Positions 1-7,877 of a DNA stretch of 64,000 bases are shown one piece after another. The stretch covers positions 88,687 through 152,686 of the forward strand of contig DAOTVQ010000030.1 of the NCBI GenBank assembly GCA_034436355.1. Direction: 5' to 3'. The first letter of the stretch is position 1. Every line of letters begins with the position of its first letter. This DNA is from CP2-2F sp034436355 (GTDB lineage: Bacteria; Chloroflexota; Anaerolineae; Aggregatilineales; UBA2796). The notes below the pieces were generated by a model. It was given only the letters and a program-made list of their open reading frames with translations. It searched no databases and was not told the DNA's origin. The position numbers and the translations under genes were made by a program.

Positions 1-1087
1 GCAGCGTTAAGCCGACGAACGCACCACGTGCCAGCGGATCAGGGTGCGGATTGCGCTCGCCAGTCAGGTAGGGCGCAAAGAGCAAGCCGAGCGAGCCACG
101 CGGCACGCGCTCCACCTGCTCATTAAGTTCATCATAGCTCATGTTCGGCGTCAGTTCGTCGTGCAGCCACCGCAGACCGCCCGCTGCGCTCAGCATCACG
201 CCCATGTAGAACCACGTCCCCGGCACTGCCGCACAGAAGTGATGCAGTAAGCCTTCAGGCTGCGGATTGTATTGATCGCTGCTGGCAAACGCTACGCCGG
301 ATGTACCAACCGTCAGCGAGACTTGGTTCTGTTCCACAATGCCGCTGCCAACGCCTGCCGCCGGCTGATCGCCTGCACCACCTACAATCGGCGTGCCAAC
401 GCGCAAGCCTGTTTCGGCGGCGGCTGCCTCGCTCACGTAGGCGCACACCTCAGGCGACTCGCACAGGTCAGGCAGCCATGCACGCGGAATATCAAAGGCG
501 GCGATCATCTCATCCGACCACGTCCGTTTGGCAATGTCCATCAAGCCAAAGCCCGATCCATCCGCCACGTCTGCCACGTAAGCACCGCTCAGCCGATAGC
601 GCACATAGTCTTTAGGCAGCAGCACATGGGCAATCTGCTTGTAAACATCGGGTTCGTTCTCGCGCAGCCACATGATCTTAGGCGCGGTGAAGCCTGCCAG
701 CAGGCGGCTGCCGATGTGCTGCCAGAGTTTATGCGCGCCCACTTTTTCCGTGATTGCCTCACACTGGGCGCCCGACCGCTGATCGTTCCACAAAATGGCA
801 GGGCGCAGCGGATTGCCTTCTTTATCCAGCGAGGTTAAACCGTGCATCTGCCCAGTTAAGCCAATGGCGGCAATATCCTCAGGCGAGACTTGTTTTAGCA
901 CGTCGCGCAGGGCGGCGGAAGTGGCACGCCACCAATCTTGCGGGTCTTGCTCGCTCCACAGTGGGCGCGGCGTCGAAAGGGCGTGCGGATAGCTCTGGCT
1001 GGCAATCACCTGCCCTTGCGTATCTACCACCAGCGCTTTCGAGGCGGTCGTACTCACATCAATGCCGATGAAATAAGGCTTGGTCAC
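1..1087 (-). CDS. xylB: Xylulokinase (FGGY sugar kinase), 3'-truncated by the window edge
   Basis: Phosphorylates D-xylulose (or a related ketose) with ATP in the cytoplasm, feeding the pentose phosphate pathway. Reading leftward from a GTG at 1085-1087, preceded by GGAGGAC, the protein begins MTKPYFIGIDVSTTASKALV, the FGGY ATPase phosphate-1 loop. It continues with IGLTGQMHGL, LWNDQRSGAQCE, a VLLPKDYVRYRLSG stretch and GGAGDQPAAGVGSG. These are characteristic of xylulokinase, including the MHG sugar-site motif and the GGxGDQ loop. About 362 residues are present, so roughly the last quarter of a ~490-510 residue protein lies outside the window. No downstream gene is visible. Family assignment is strong; xylulose rather than another ketose is inferred from the MHG/WNDQR signature. 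Confidence 0.9.
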   Translation of the reverse strand, partial: MTKPYFIGIDVSTTASKALVVDTQGQVIASQSYPHALSTPRPLWSEQDPQDWWRATSAALRDVLKQVSPEDIAAIGLTGQMHGLTSLDKEGNPLRPAILWNDQRSGAQCEAITEKVGAHKLWQHIGSRLLAGFTAPKIMWLRENEPDVYKQIAHVLLPKDYVRYRLSGAYVADVADGSGFGLMDIAKRTWSDEMIAAFDIPRAWLPDLCESPEVCAYVSEAAAAETGLRVGTPIVGGAGDQPAAGVGSGIVEQNQVSLTVGTSGVAFASSDQYNPQPEGLLHHFCAAVPGTWFYMGVMLSAAGGLRWLHDELTPNMSYDELNEQVERVPRGSLGLLFAPYLTGERNPHPDPLARGAFVGLTL

Positions 1088-1225
1088 GTTGTCCTCCCTA
1101 AGGTCTTTTGGCAACAGGCTATCTTTCCGCGCCGATCTTAGCACCGACCGCCCACACAGACAATCAGCGGCAAAGGTTGCGTTTGGCGCAGGCGCACACT
1201 ACAATCGGCAGGCATTCAGGAGCGT

Positions 1226-1861
1226 ATGGCTATGATTTTTGGGCAGCATCATCGGATTGTGTTCATGGGCGATTCGATCACCGATGCAGATCGGCGCGGG
1301 GCGGCGGCGCCCTATGGCAACGGCTACGTGAACACGGTGCGAAACTTTATGATTGCACGCTATCCACAGTCTAACCTCACCTTCATTAACAAAGGCGTGG
1401 GCGGTGACACAGTGCGCCAGCTCGCCACCCGCTGGGAAGCCGACGTGATTCGGGAACGCCCACAGTGGGTCTCGGTCATGATTGGCGCCAATGATGTCTG
1501 GCGGCACTTCACCTACAACGCCCGTGAGGCAGTGCCAGTGGGCGAGTTTCAAAGCACGCTGCGCGCCTTGTTGCAGCGCGCACGGCAAGCGATCAAGGCG
1601 AACTTTGTGCTAATGCAGCCCTATGCCGTGATTGCCGATGTAAATCACCCGATGCGGCAGCTTATGGCGCTCTATGGCGGCGTGGTGGAAGGCTTGGCGG
1701 TGGAGTTTGGCGCGGCGCTCGTCCGCACGCAAGCTGCCTTCGACCTAGCGATGCAAAGCCTGCCCGAATCGTTCTGGTCGCCCGATCAGATTCACGTTGG
1801 CGCGCAAGGGCATACACTGCTGGCGCAGGCATGGCTGCGCGCCGTCGGTTACGACTTTTAA
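1226..1861 (+). CDS. SGNH/GDSL-family hydrolase (esterase-like)
   Basis: A cytoplasmic-looking hydrolase of about 211 residues without a signal peptide. Block I is visible as FMGDSITD (nucleophile Ser), block II Gly in GVGGDT, block III as MIGANDVW (G-x-N-D), and block V as DQIHVGAQGH (Asp and catalytic His). All four SGNH residues are therefore present. The family removes acyl or acetyl groups from carbohydrates, lysophospholipids or arylesters; acetyl-xylan/rhamnogalacturonan-type esterase action would suit the carbohydrate-rich surroundings, but that is inference. AGGAG at 1219-1223 is spaced better for the second ATG at 1232 than for 1226. The gene ends 3 bp from the convergent peptidase gene. 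Confidence 0.85.
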   Translation: MAMIFGQHHRIVFMGDSITDADRRGAAAPYGNGYVNTVRNFMIARYPQSNLTFINKGVGGDTVRQLATRWEADVIRERPQWVSVMIGANDVWRHFTYNAREAVPVGEFQSTLRALLQRARQAIKANFVLMQPYAVIADVNHPMRQLMALYGGVVEGLAVEFGAALVRTQAAFDLAMQSLPESFWSPDQIHVGAQGHTLLAQAWLRAVGYDF

Positions 1862-1864
1862 GGC

Positions 1865-2866
1865 TTACGCCTCAAAGGGCTGCTCAACGAGTGCCGCCAG
1901 CAGGTCTATGCAGGCTTGCACATCGTTGATATCCACCGTTTCGCTGGTGGTATGCACATAGCGGCATGGGATCGAGATCACACCGCTTGGGATGCCTGAA
2001 AGCGCAGTTTGGATCGCGGCTGCATCGGTGGAGCCGCCCGTCAAAATTTCAAGCTGATAGGCAATGCCCGCCGCCTCTGCACGGCTGATCATCAGGTTTT
2101 TGATGGCAGGCGGCACGATATGCCCACTATCCACCACCTTGATGGCTGCGCCGCCGCCGAGACGGATCGCCATGCTGTTGTTTTTGGGTGTATCGCCGGT
2201 GGCGGTAACATCTAGGGCAATGCCATAATCCGGCGCGATGCTGTTGGCAGCCACCCGTGCGCCGCGAATGCCCACTTCTTCTTGCGTGGTGAACACAAAA
2301 TAGAGTTCATTGGGCAGATTTTTACCCTTCAAGGCGCGCATTGCCTCGATTGCTACGGCACAGCCGATCCGATCATCCATACTCTTGGCAATCAGGCGGT
2401 CGCCACGCACGGCAAAGTTGCGCGTTAGGGCAGCCGCATCGCCAACTTGCACACTGCCGCCATTTTCAGCATCCTCACTGAAATCTATGAACAGTTCGCC
2501 AAGCGTTGGCAGTTTGGTTGGGATCAGCGCACTGCCTTCCATACCAATCGTGCCGATAGTGCCGTTCGCAAAGCGCACGCGGTTGCCAATCAGCGAGACG
2601 AGGATCAAGCCGCCCGTCATGGCGAAGCGCGCAAAGCCGGGCTTATCCAGCGTGTTCACCACCATGCCGATCTCATCCATGTGCGCGGCGATCATGATCT
2701 TCTTGCCGCCGCTGCCCATGCGGCAGATCAGGTTGCCGGCGCTGTCCACACGCATGTCGTCGGCAAGGTCGCGCACATAGCCTTCAATGAGCGCACGCAC
2801 CTCGTGTTCGTGTCCGGGCGGGCCCCACGCTTCCACCAATGCTTGAATAAGTGCTTTATCTGCCAT
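1865..2866 (-). CDS. M42 family metallo-aminopeptidase (catalytically intact copy)
   Basis: Cytosolic dinuclear-metal aminopeptidase of the M42 (TET/DppA/glutamyl aminopeptidase) family, 333 residues. M42 enzymes normally assemble into dodecameric tetrahedra that trim peptides. The ligand set is visible: His in IAAHMDEIGMVV (~62), bridging Asp in SMDDRIGCAV, base and ligand Glu in TTQEEVGIRGA, Asp in ALDVTATGD, and His in YVHTTSE near the C-terminus. It is the last of three tandem M42 genes transcribed leftward, 3 bp after the stop of the middle copy, so the three are probably co-transcribed. Substrate preference cannot be read from sequence. Confidence 0.92.
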   Translation of the reverse strand: MADKALIQALVEAWGPPGHEHEVRALIEGYVRDLADDMRVDSAGNLICRMGSGGKKIMIAAHMDEIGMVVNTLDKPGFARFAMTGGLILVSLIGNRVRFANGTIGTIGMEGSALIPTKLPTLGELFIDFSEDAENGGSVQVGDAAALTRNFAVRGDRLIAKSMDDRIGCAVAIEAMRALKGKNLPNELYFVFTTQEEVGIRGARVAANSIAPDYGIALDVTATGDTPKNNSMAIRLGGGAAIKVVDSGHIVPPAIKNLMISRAEAAGIAYQLEILTGGSTDAAAIQTALSGIPSGVISIPCRYVHTTSETVDINDVQACIDLLAALVEQPFEA

Positions 2867-2869
2867 GCT

Positions 2870-3907
2870 TTAGTTCTCCAAAAGGTCAGGGGTCAGCGCC
2901 GCAAGCGACTCGCGTAGCAAACGCTGGGTATGCTCAAGGTCGGTTAGGGAAACCAGCCCGTTTGGGCTGTGCAGGTAGCGCACCGGGATGCTTAAGGTTG
3001 TGGTTGGCACACCCGCTTGCGTCTGGCTGACGAGCGCGTTCTCCGTGCCGTATGCCTCGTAGGTATCCGTTTGATAGGGCAAGTTGTGCTGGTGTGCCAC
3101 AGCGCGCACATGCTCTAACAGGCGGCGATCAGGCACACCTAAACTTTCGGCAACACGCAGCGCAGTGCCGCCGCCCAAGCGCACCATTGGCAGGCGCGAG
3201 TCATCAGGCAGGCGCGGCAGATCGTCGCAATCAGCGCCATCCAGCAGGAAGGCGACTTGTGGCTTCACACGGTTGGCTGCCACCAACGCACCACGCCCAT
3301 AGACACGCGATTGTGCCGTGAATGCCATATGAATATCCAACGGCAGCGGGGATTCGCTCAGTGATTCGATCAAAGCGATCAGCACCGCGCACGCGGCACG
3401 GCTCTGAAGTGCCTTGCCACGCACCACATCCGTGCCAAGTTCGGCATAGCTGCCCGCAAAGGCAACCCGATCACCGACTTTTGCGCCGCCCTTGCCACTC
3501 GCGCCGACATCAATCAGCAGCGAGTCGGCGTCAGGCAAGCTATTCTGCCCATAACTCTTGTGGATAGGTGGAAAGAGCAGGACGCCGTTCGTCTTTTCTG
3601 TGCCAACCAACACACGCGCTGCCGCCAAATAGCGCACATCCAGCCGACCGATAGGCATCACGTTCAAAAAGCCGTTACTGCCTGTCACCATCAAGCCAAC
3701 CTCATCCATCGGCGCGCCGAGCAACACGCGCACGCCATTGGATGGGCTGCTCTTCAGCCGCCCCGTCAGGTTGCCCATGGCATCGGTCACCCCATCGGTT
3801 AGGTGATCTTTGATGAGGCTCAGCACCAATTGGCGCACTTCGCGTTCTTCGCCCGAAACGCCCACCGCTTCTGAAAGCTGTTTTAAGTTCTCGCGTAAGG
3901 GTGGCAT
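2870..3907 (-). CDS. M42-family paralogue lacking key metal and catalytic residues (probable pseudoenzyme)
   Basis: Clearly an M42 homologue (345 residues from ATG 3905-3907, directly after the previous stop), but the active site is degraded. The first metal His is replaced (LLGAPMDEVGLMV against CAHMDEIG in the neighbour). The bridging Asp is lost (KALQSRAACAV against KALDDRACVAV). The Glu-Glu pair becomes Ser-Arg (TAQSRVYGRGA against SVQEEVGLHGA). Only the late Asp (LLDGAD) and final His (RYLHSPNG) remain. The reading frame is intact and fold-determining glycines are kept, so the protein is probably maintained for structure or regulation, perhaps as a non-catalytic subunit of a mixed TET particle. 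The open frame extends upstream to 4069, but that part overlaps the preceding gene. Confidence 0.88.
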   Translation of the reverse strand: MPPLRENLKQLSEAVGVSGEEREVRQLVLSLIKDHLTDGVTDAMGNLTGRLKSSPSNGVRVLLGAPMDEVGLMVTGSNGFLNVMPIGRLDVRYLAAARVLVGTEKTNGVLLFPPIHKSYGQNSLPDADSLLIDVGASGKGGAKVGDRVAFAGSYAELGTDVVRGKALQSRAACAVLIALIESLSESPLPLDIHMAFTAQSRVYGRGALVAANRVKPQVAFLLDGADCDDLPRLPDDSRLPMVRLGGGTALRVAESLGVPDRRLLEHVRAVAHQHNLPYQTDTYEAYGTENALVSQTQAGVPTTTLSIPVRYLHSPNGLVSLTDLEHTQRLLRESLAALTPDLLEN

Positions 3908-3908
3908 G

Positions 3909-4988
3909 TCAGGCGCTCTCTTTCGGTTGCTCAGGCTTTTCCCACACAATGTCGGCGAGGAAGTTCTCATCCAATGAGGCGATGAACGCTGCCAGCAAGC
4001 GCCCGCCGCGCTCAATATCGCGCAGATCAACCGTCTCGACGGTCGTATGCATGTTGCGCGTTGGCACACCGATCAAGGCAACGGGAATGCCATCGCGGCT
4101 AACCTGAATTGCCCACGCATCCGTGCCGCTTGCCATCGGCATTGGTTCGATAGGCAGCTCCATCTCAAGGCGTTCTGCTGTCTTCTTGATTGCCTCAAAC
4201 AGGGCGGGGTGAAAATTAGCGCCCAGCGCCAACGGCACGCCACTGCCCAGCTCAAAGGTTGGGCTGGAAACGCCCGGCTGCGACGCAAAGGTTACATCAA
4301 GGGCGATGGCAACATCAGGGTTCAGGCGGTATGCCTCTGCGCGTGCGCCGTGCAGCCCAACTTCTTCTTGCACGCTGGCAACTGCCAACACATCCCAAGT
4401 GTGCTTCAGGCGCTGCAAAGCATCAAGGCAGGCGGTAACGACGGCAACACAGGCGCGATCATCCAGCGCTTTGCCGGCAACGCGCTGCCCTTGCAAGTCT
4501 AGCAGCGGCACATCCATCGTGATCAGATCACCAATGCGGACGCGAGCTGCCACCTCTTCAGCGGGCAAGCCCAAGTCTACAAAAATCTCATCAATGCTAG
4601 GATAGCGCCCGCGCTCATCTTCACTTAGCATGTGTGGGGCGCGCACGCCAATCACGCCTTGCAGTGCGCCCGTTTGTGTATGCACCAAAACGGGCTTGCC
4701 AACCACAACACGGCTATCCGTGCCGCCAATATCAGCTATCTGTACGAAGCCGTTTTCAACGCGCCGCACCATCATGCCGATTTCATCCATGTGCGCGCAC
4801 AGCATGATCCTACGGCGTGGTTGGCTGCCGCTGCCATATTTATAAGCAACCAAGCTGCCCATACGGCTCGTCTCTTGGGCGTCGGTCAGTGGCTGCCATG
4901 CCGCCAAGAGCGCATCGCGGGCGGGCGTTTCATAGCCTGAAGGCGCGTGTAACTCGCTCAGTACTTTTAAGTGTGCTTTTATATCCAC
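3909..4988 (-). CDS. M42 family metallo-aminopeptidase (catalytically intact copy, first in operon)
   Basis: First gene of the M42 trio, 359 residues, starting at a GTG (VDIKAHLKVLSEL). All M42 ligands are visible: His in MLCAHMDEIGMMV (~75), Asp in GKALDDRACVAV, the Glu-Glu pair in SVQEEVGLHGA, Asp in ALDVTFASQ, and His in RNMHTTVETVD. It should remove N-terminal residues from peptides in the cytoplasm. The stop lies 1 bp from the start of the inactive paralogue, so translation is likely coupled. Peptidase, deacetylase and endoglucanase annotations have all been used for this family; aminopeptidase is the best supported. Confidence 0.92.
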   Translation of the reverse strand: MDIKAHLKVLSELHAPSGYETPARDALLAAWQPLTDAQETSRMGSLVAYKYGSGSQPRRRIMLCAHMDEIGMMVRRVENGFVQIADIGGTDSRVVVGKPVLVHTQTGALQGVIGVRAPHMLSEDERGRYPSIDEIFVDLGLPAEEVAARVRIGDLITMDVPLLDLQGQRVAGKALDDRACVAVVTACLDALQRLKHTWDVLAVASVQEEVGLHGARAEAYRLNPDVAIALDVTFASQPGVSSPTFELGSGVPLALGANFHPALFEAIKKTAERLEMELPIEPMPMASGTDAWAIQVSRDGIPVALIGVPTRNMHTTVETVDLRDIERGGRLLAAFIASLDENFLADIVWEKPEQPKESA

Positions 4989-5017
4989 AGTAGCTCTTTC
5001 TCACAGCATTTTTAGGA

Positions 5018-5596
5018 TCAATTTGGTGGTGGTGGCACGAAGCCTTCCGGCGTTGGCGTTGGAAAATCTGCCGTTGGGAACGGGATCGGCGTCTCGGTCG
5101 GTGTGACAGCCGTTGGGAATGGGATCGGCGTCTCGGTAGACTGCACCGGCGTAGACGTTGGTGGTTCCGGTGTGGCAGTCGGCAGGATGGGCGTCGCCGT
5201 TGGTGGCACGATGATGATCGGTGTTTGTGTCGGGAACACAAAGGGCGTCGGGCTTGGGAAGACGAAGGGCGTTTGCGTTGGGAACACAAAGGGCGTCGGT
5301 GAAATAAAGAAAAATTGTGTTGGCGTTGGCTGAATGAAGATCGGGTTGGTGGCGGTTAGCAATGGACTGATGGGTGTGATGCTCGGCGTCACAAACGGAT
5401 CAGTGGTGGCAGTTACGAATTGCAGCGGCGTGGGTGATTCCTCAGGTGTGGTGCGCGCTGGAGTCGGGCGCACCGCCAACAACAAGAATCCCACACAGTA
5501 GCACGGGATGGTTGCTAAGATAATGCCAAGCAGGGTCAGTTGAATGGTACGCTGACGGCTGGTTGCCGTGTTTGCCATGCCTTCCAAGATCATCAT
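5018..5596 (-). CDS. Membrane-anchored Pro/Thr-rich protein with tandem PTQTPFVF-type repeats
   Basis: Not recognised as a known family. The 192-residue product has one N-terminal membrane segment (IQLTLLGIILATIPCYCVGFLLLAV, residues ~18-42). A long low-complexity tail rich in Pro, Thr, Phe and Val follows, with repeats of the form FVFPTQTP / FVFPSPTP and later ETPIPFPTA. It ends in PPPPN. A spacer-like extracytoplasmic stalk or glycosylated wall-spanning tail is plausible, but no function can be assigned. The repeats are also DNA repeats (see 5040-5310). A second possible start is the ATG at 5576-5578. It stands alone between the M42 operon and the epimerase gene, both on the same strand. 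Confidence 0.7.
   Translation of the reverse strand: MMILEGMANTATSRQRTIQLTLLGIILATIPCYCVGFLLLAVRPTPARTTPEESPTPLQFVTATTDPFVTPSITPISPLLTATNPIFIQPTPTQFFFISPTPFVFPTQTPFVFPSPTPFVFPTQTPIIIVPPTATPILPTATPEPPTSTPVQSTETPIPFPTAVTPTETPIPFPTADFPTPTPEGFVPPPPN
5040..5310. repeat. Short tandem repeats coding the Pro/Thr-rich tail
   Basis: Two families of imperfect tandem repeats are visible. One is 'gttgggaacgggatcggcgt' (near 5073 and again near 5112); the other is 'ttgggaacacaaagggcgtc' (near 5233 and 5279, with a variant near 5256). They encode the ETPIPFPTA and TPFVFP units. Such arrays can change length by slippage or recombination. Confidence 0.7.
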
Positions 5597-5713
5597 CCTA
5601 TCTGCCGCGCACGGCGCGATTCTAAGCGCGAGTGTAGCACTGAGCGTGCCGTTGTGTCAATTTTTCTCGGCAGGTGCTGTAGGCAGGGCTGCTGCCTTAA
5701 GCGGTATGGCAAA

Positions 5714-6691
5714 TCATGCTTGCTGCGCGCCGACCTGCTCCAAATACCATGCCACCGTTTCGCGCAAGCCTTCGCGGAAAGGTGTTCGTGCGCTGAAGCC
5801 GAACGCCTCCCGCGCCCGTGAAACGTCCAGTTGGCGGCGTGGCTGACCGTTCGGCTTGCTTGGATCGCAGCGGAATTCACCCGTGAAGCCGACCAGCTCT
5901 GCGATCAGGGTTGCCAAATCGCGGATCGAGATTTCCGTGCCGCTGCCCAAATTGACAGGTTCCGCACCATTGTAATGCTCTGCTGCCAGCAAAATGCCCT
6001 CGGCGGCATCTTTCACGTACAAGAATTCGCGGGTCGGCGAGCCATCGCCCCAGATTTCAATGTACGGATCGCCGTTCTGCTTGGCAGTGAAGCACTTACG
6101 GATGAGCGCCGGGATCACATGCGAGGTATCCAGATCGAAGTTATCGCCCGCGCCGTAGAGGTTAGTCGGCATGATGTGGATGCTGTTATAGCCATATTCT
6201 TGGCGGTAAGCCTGCCCTTGCACCAGCAGCATCTTCTTTGCTAAGCCATAGGGCGCGTTGGTTTCCTCTGGATAACCGTTCCAGAGGTCTTCTTCGCGGA
6301 ACGGCACTGGCGTGAACTTCGGATATTCGCAAATGGTGCCAATACCCACAAACTTTGGGACGTTGGCAAGCCGTGCGTGTTCCATCATCAGCACGCCCAT
6401 CATCAGGCTGTTGTAGAAAAAGCTGCCCGGATGATTCCGATTGGCGTTGATGCCGCCCACAGAGGCAGCTAGGTGAATGACCATTGTGGCTGGCACATCC
6501 TGATACAGACGGCGCACGTTGTCCTCGTGGCGCAGGTCATACTCTGCGCTGCGGACGACAAAGACGCGCTTTGCGCCGCGCTCTTGAAGCGCCTGCACCA
6601 CATGCCTGCCCAAAAAGCCGGCACCGCCCGTCACTATCACGGATTGCTCTTCCCAAAAGGTTGCGTTGCTCATCATTTTCACCTTTGCCAT
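5714..6691 (-). CDS. fcl: GDP-L-fucose synthase-like NAD(P)-dependent epimerase/reductase
   Basis: Short-chain extended reductase of 325 residues. The Rossmann loop is VTGGAGFLGRHV. The active site YGLAKK (Tyr/Lys) and a GGINANRNHPGSFFYNSL segment are typical of GDP-4-keto-6-deoxymannose epimerase/reductase (Fcl/WcaG), which makes GDP-L-fucose for surface polysaccharide. No Gmd (GDP-mannose dehydratase) gene is nearby, so the substrate comes from elsewhere or the enzyme has a related NDP-sugar role. The open frame starts at 6691, but AAGGTG lies just before internal ATGs at 6676 and 6673, and the predicted promoter would leave only ~14 nt of leader for 6691. The shorter start MSNATF is therefore likely. 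Confidence 0.88.
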   Translation of the reverse strand: MAKVKMMSNATFWEEQSVIVTGGAGFLGRHVVQALQERGAKRVFVVRSAEYDLRHEDNVRRLYQDVPATMVIHLAASVGGINANRNHPGSFFYNSLMMGVLMMEHARLANVPKFVGIGTICEYPKFTPVPFREEDLWNGYPEETNAPYGLAKKMLLVQGQAYRQEYGYNSIHIMPTNLYGAGDNFDLDTSHVIPALIRKCFTAKQNGDPYIEIWGDGSPTREFLYVKDAAEGILLAAEHYNGAEPVNLGSGTEISIRDLATLIAELVGFTGEFRCDPSKPNGQPRRQLDVSRAREAFGFSARTPFREGLRETVAWYLEQVGAQQA

Positions 6692-6711
6692 CGTTCATAA
6701 AAATATGCGCC

Positions 6712-6745
6712 ATTATAACACAGGCAAACTTGGCGATCTGCCAAG
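6712..6745 (-). promoter_or_regulatory. Extended -10 promoter for the epimerase gene, with upstream palindrome
   Basis: On the minus strand TGTTATAAT gives an extended -10 element (TATAAT at 6712-6717). An inverted repeat CTTGGC-GATCT-GCCAAG occupies 6729-6745, where the -35 region would be, and could be an operator. No good -35 hexamer is present at 17 bp. Confidence 0.5.
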
Positions 6746-6796
6746 CGGTGGCTTAAAACCAGTCAAGCGTAGGGAAACAGCCTGTAGGATTCTGCC

Positions 6797-7267
6797 ATGA
6801 CTCAAGAGACAATCAACGAAAGCAGCACAGCCTTCATCTTCCTGATCAACCTCGGTGCAACGCTGGCAATGGTCGGCGCAATTTTGATCATCCAGCTTGT
6901 GCATTATCCACTTTTTAGCCGCGTGGGTGCAGAATATTTCCGCGCTTATGAGGCAGCGCACACCAACGCGATCACACTGGTCGTCATGCCGCTGATGCTG
7001 GCAGAGCTTGGCAGTGCTTTTCTGCTGGCGCTTCAGCCGCCGCGTGGTGTGCCGCCGCTGGCAGTGTGGATCGGCTTGGCGTTGGTCGGTGTGACGTGGC
7101 TCTCAACAGCCTTTATTCAAGTGCCGCTGCATGGCAGGCTCTCGGCAGGCTTTGATCTGAGCGCGCATCAGGCGTTGGTCACCACCAATTGGATACGCAC
7201 AGTGGCGTGGTTGCTGCGTGGCGTGCTTGTGATGTGGATGGCGTGGCGTCTGTGGGAAGTACGCTAG
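6797..7267 (+). CDS. DUF1772-like four-helix membrane protein
   Basis: Integral membrane protein of 156 residues with about four hydrophobic helices (~15-40, ~56-80, ~88-110, ~130-152). The sequence between the first two reads VHYPLFSRVGAEYFRAYEAAHTN, with conserved-looking His, Tyr and Phe. The size and layout resemble the DUF1772 family of small, mostly uncharacterised membrane proteins. The gene is isolated on the plus strand, diverges from the epimerase gene, and its stop overlaps the end of the convergent DUF624 gene by 4 bp. No catalytic motif is evident and no substrate can be proposed. Confidence 0.7.
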   Translation: MTQETINESSTAFIFLINLGATLAMVGAILIIQLVHYPLFSRVGAEYFRAYEAAHTNAITLVVMPLMLAELGSAFLLALQPPRGVPPLAVWIGLALVGVTWLSTAFIQVPLHGRLSAGFDLSAHQALVTTNWIRTVAWLLRGVLVMWMAWRLWEVR

Positions 7268-7875
7268 GCTTTGCCGCGAAAGCGCGCCAAGCGATCTAGC
7301 ACGGCGGCGCTGCCAATGCTGGCAAGCATACTCAGCGTGAAGAGCAGGAATGGCACAACGGTTAGCGCGCTGCCTAGCGTGATCAGCAGTGCGCCAAACA
7401 ATACTGCGGCGCTGAAGAACGGATTCTTAATCGCCATCAGCGCCGCGTTATAGAGCGCCAAGCCTAAATGCGGGCGCTCCATTTCTTCCAAGAGCGGAAA
7501 GACATAGAGCAGCATCAGCAGCCAGAGCAGCGCCGCCATAAACCAAACACCGCGCAGCAGCCAGAAGAACGCGCCGCTCTGACGGCTGAAGGTGGCAAAG
7601 TTCACATAAAGCAGCGCCCAAAAAGCAAGGTTCAGGGCGCCCAAGAGCAAGCCCTGCCACAAGTAGCGCCGCACACCGCGCCAAAAATCATCAGGATGCA
7701 CCGTGGGTGCGCTGTGTGCGGCATGTGCCATATGCGCTAGACCAGCGAAGGCAAGCGGCGCGGTCAGGATTGGCAGGCTGAGCAGCATCGCAAACAAATT
7801 CGCCACGATGAACACCCAGCCAAAACGCTCAAAGATCAGCACGCCGCGCCAAACCGCCCGCAAGCCCGCGCCCAC
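7264..7875 (-). CDS. DUF624 (YesL-like) membrane protein at the end of a sugar ABC operon
   Basis: 203-residue membrane protein starting at GTG 7873-7875, with five to six hydrophobic segments and little else. It starts 2 bp after the stop of the second permease gene, so it belongs to the binding-protein/permease operon. The hydrophobic pattern, the early phenylalanine-rich GWVFIVANLFAMLLSLPI segment and the position match the DUF624/YesL family, often found beside carbohydrate ABC permeases. The role of YesL proteins is not established; an accessory to transport is the usual guess. Confidence 0.72.
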   Translation of the reverse strand: MGAGLRAVWRGVLIFERFGWVFIVANLFAMLLSLPILTAPLAFAGLAHMAHAAHSAPTVHPDDFWRGVRRYLWQGLLLGALNLAFWALLYVNFATFSRQSGAFFWLLRGVWFMAALLWLLMLLYVFPLLEEMERPHLGLALYNAALMAIKNPFFSAAVLFGALLITLGSALTVVPFLLFTLSMLASIGSAAVLDRLARFRGKA

Positions 7876-7877
7876 GA

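Noticed and set aside
5040..5310. CRISPR-like repeats
   Set aside because: The repeats are irregular in spacing, lie within a coding frame and encode Pro/Thr-rich sequence.
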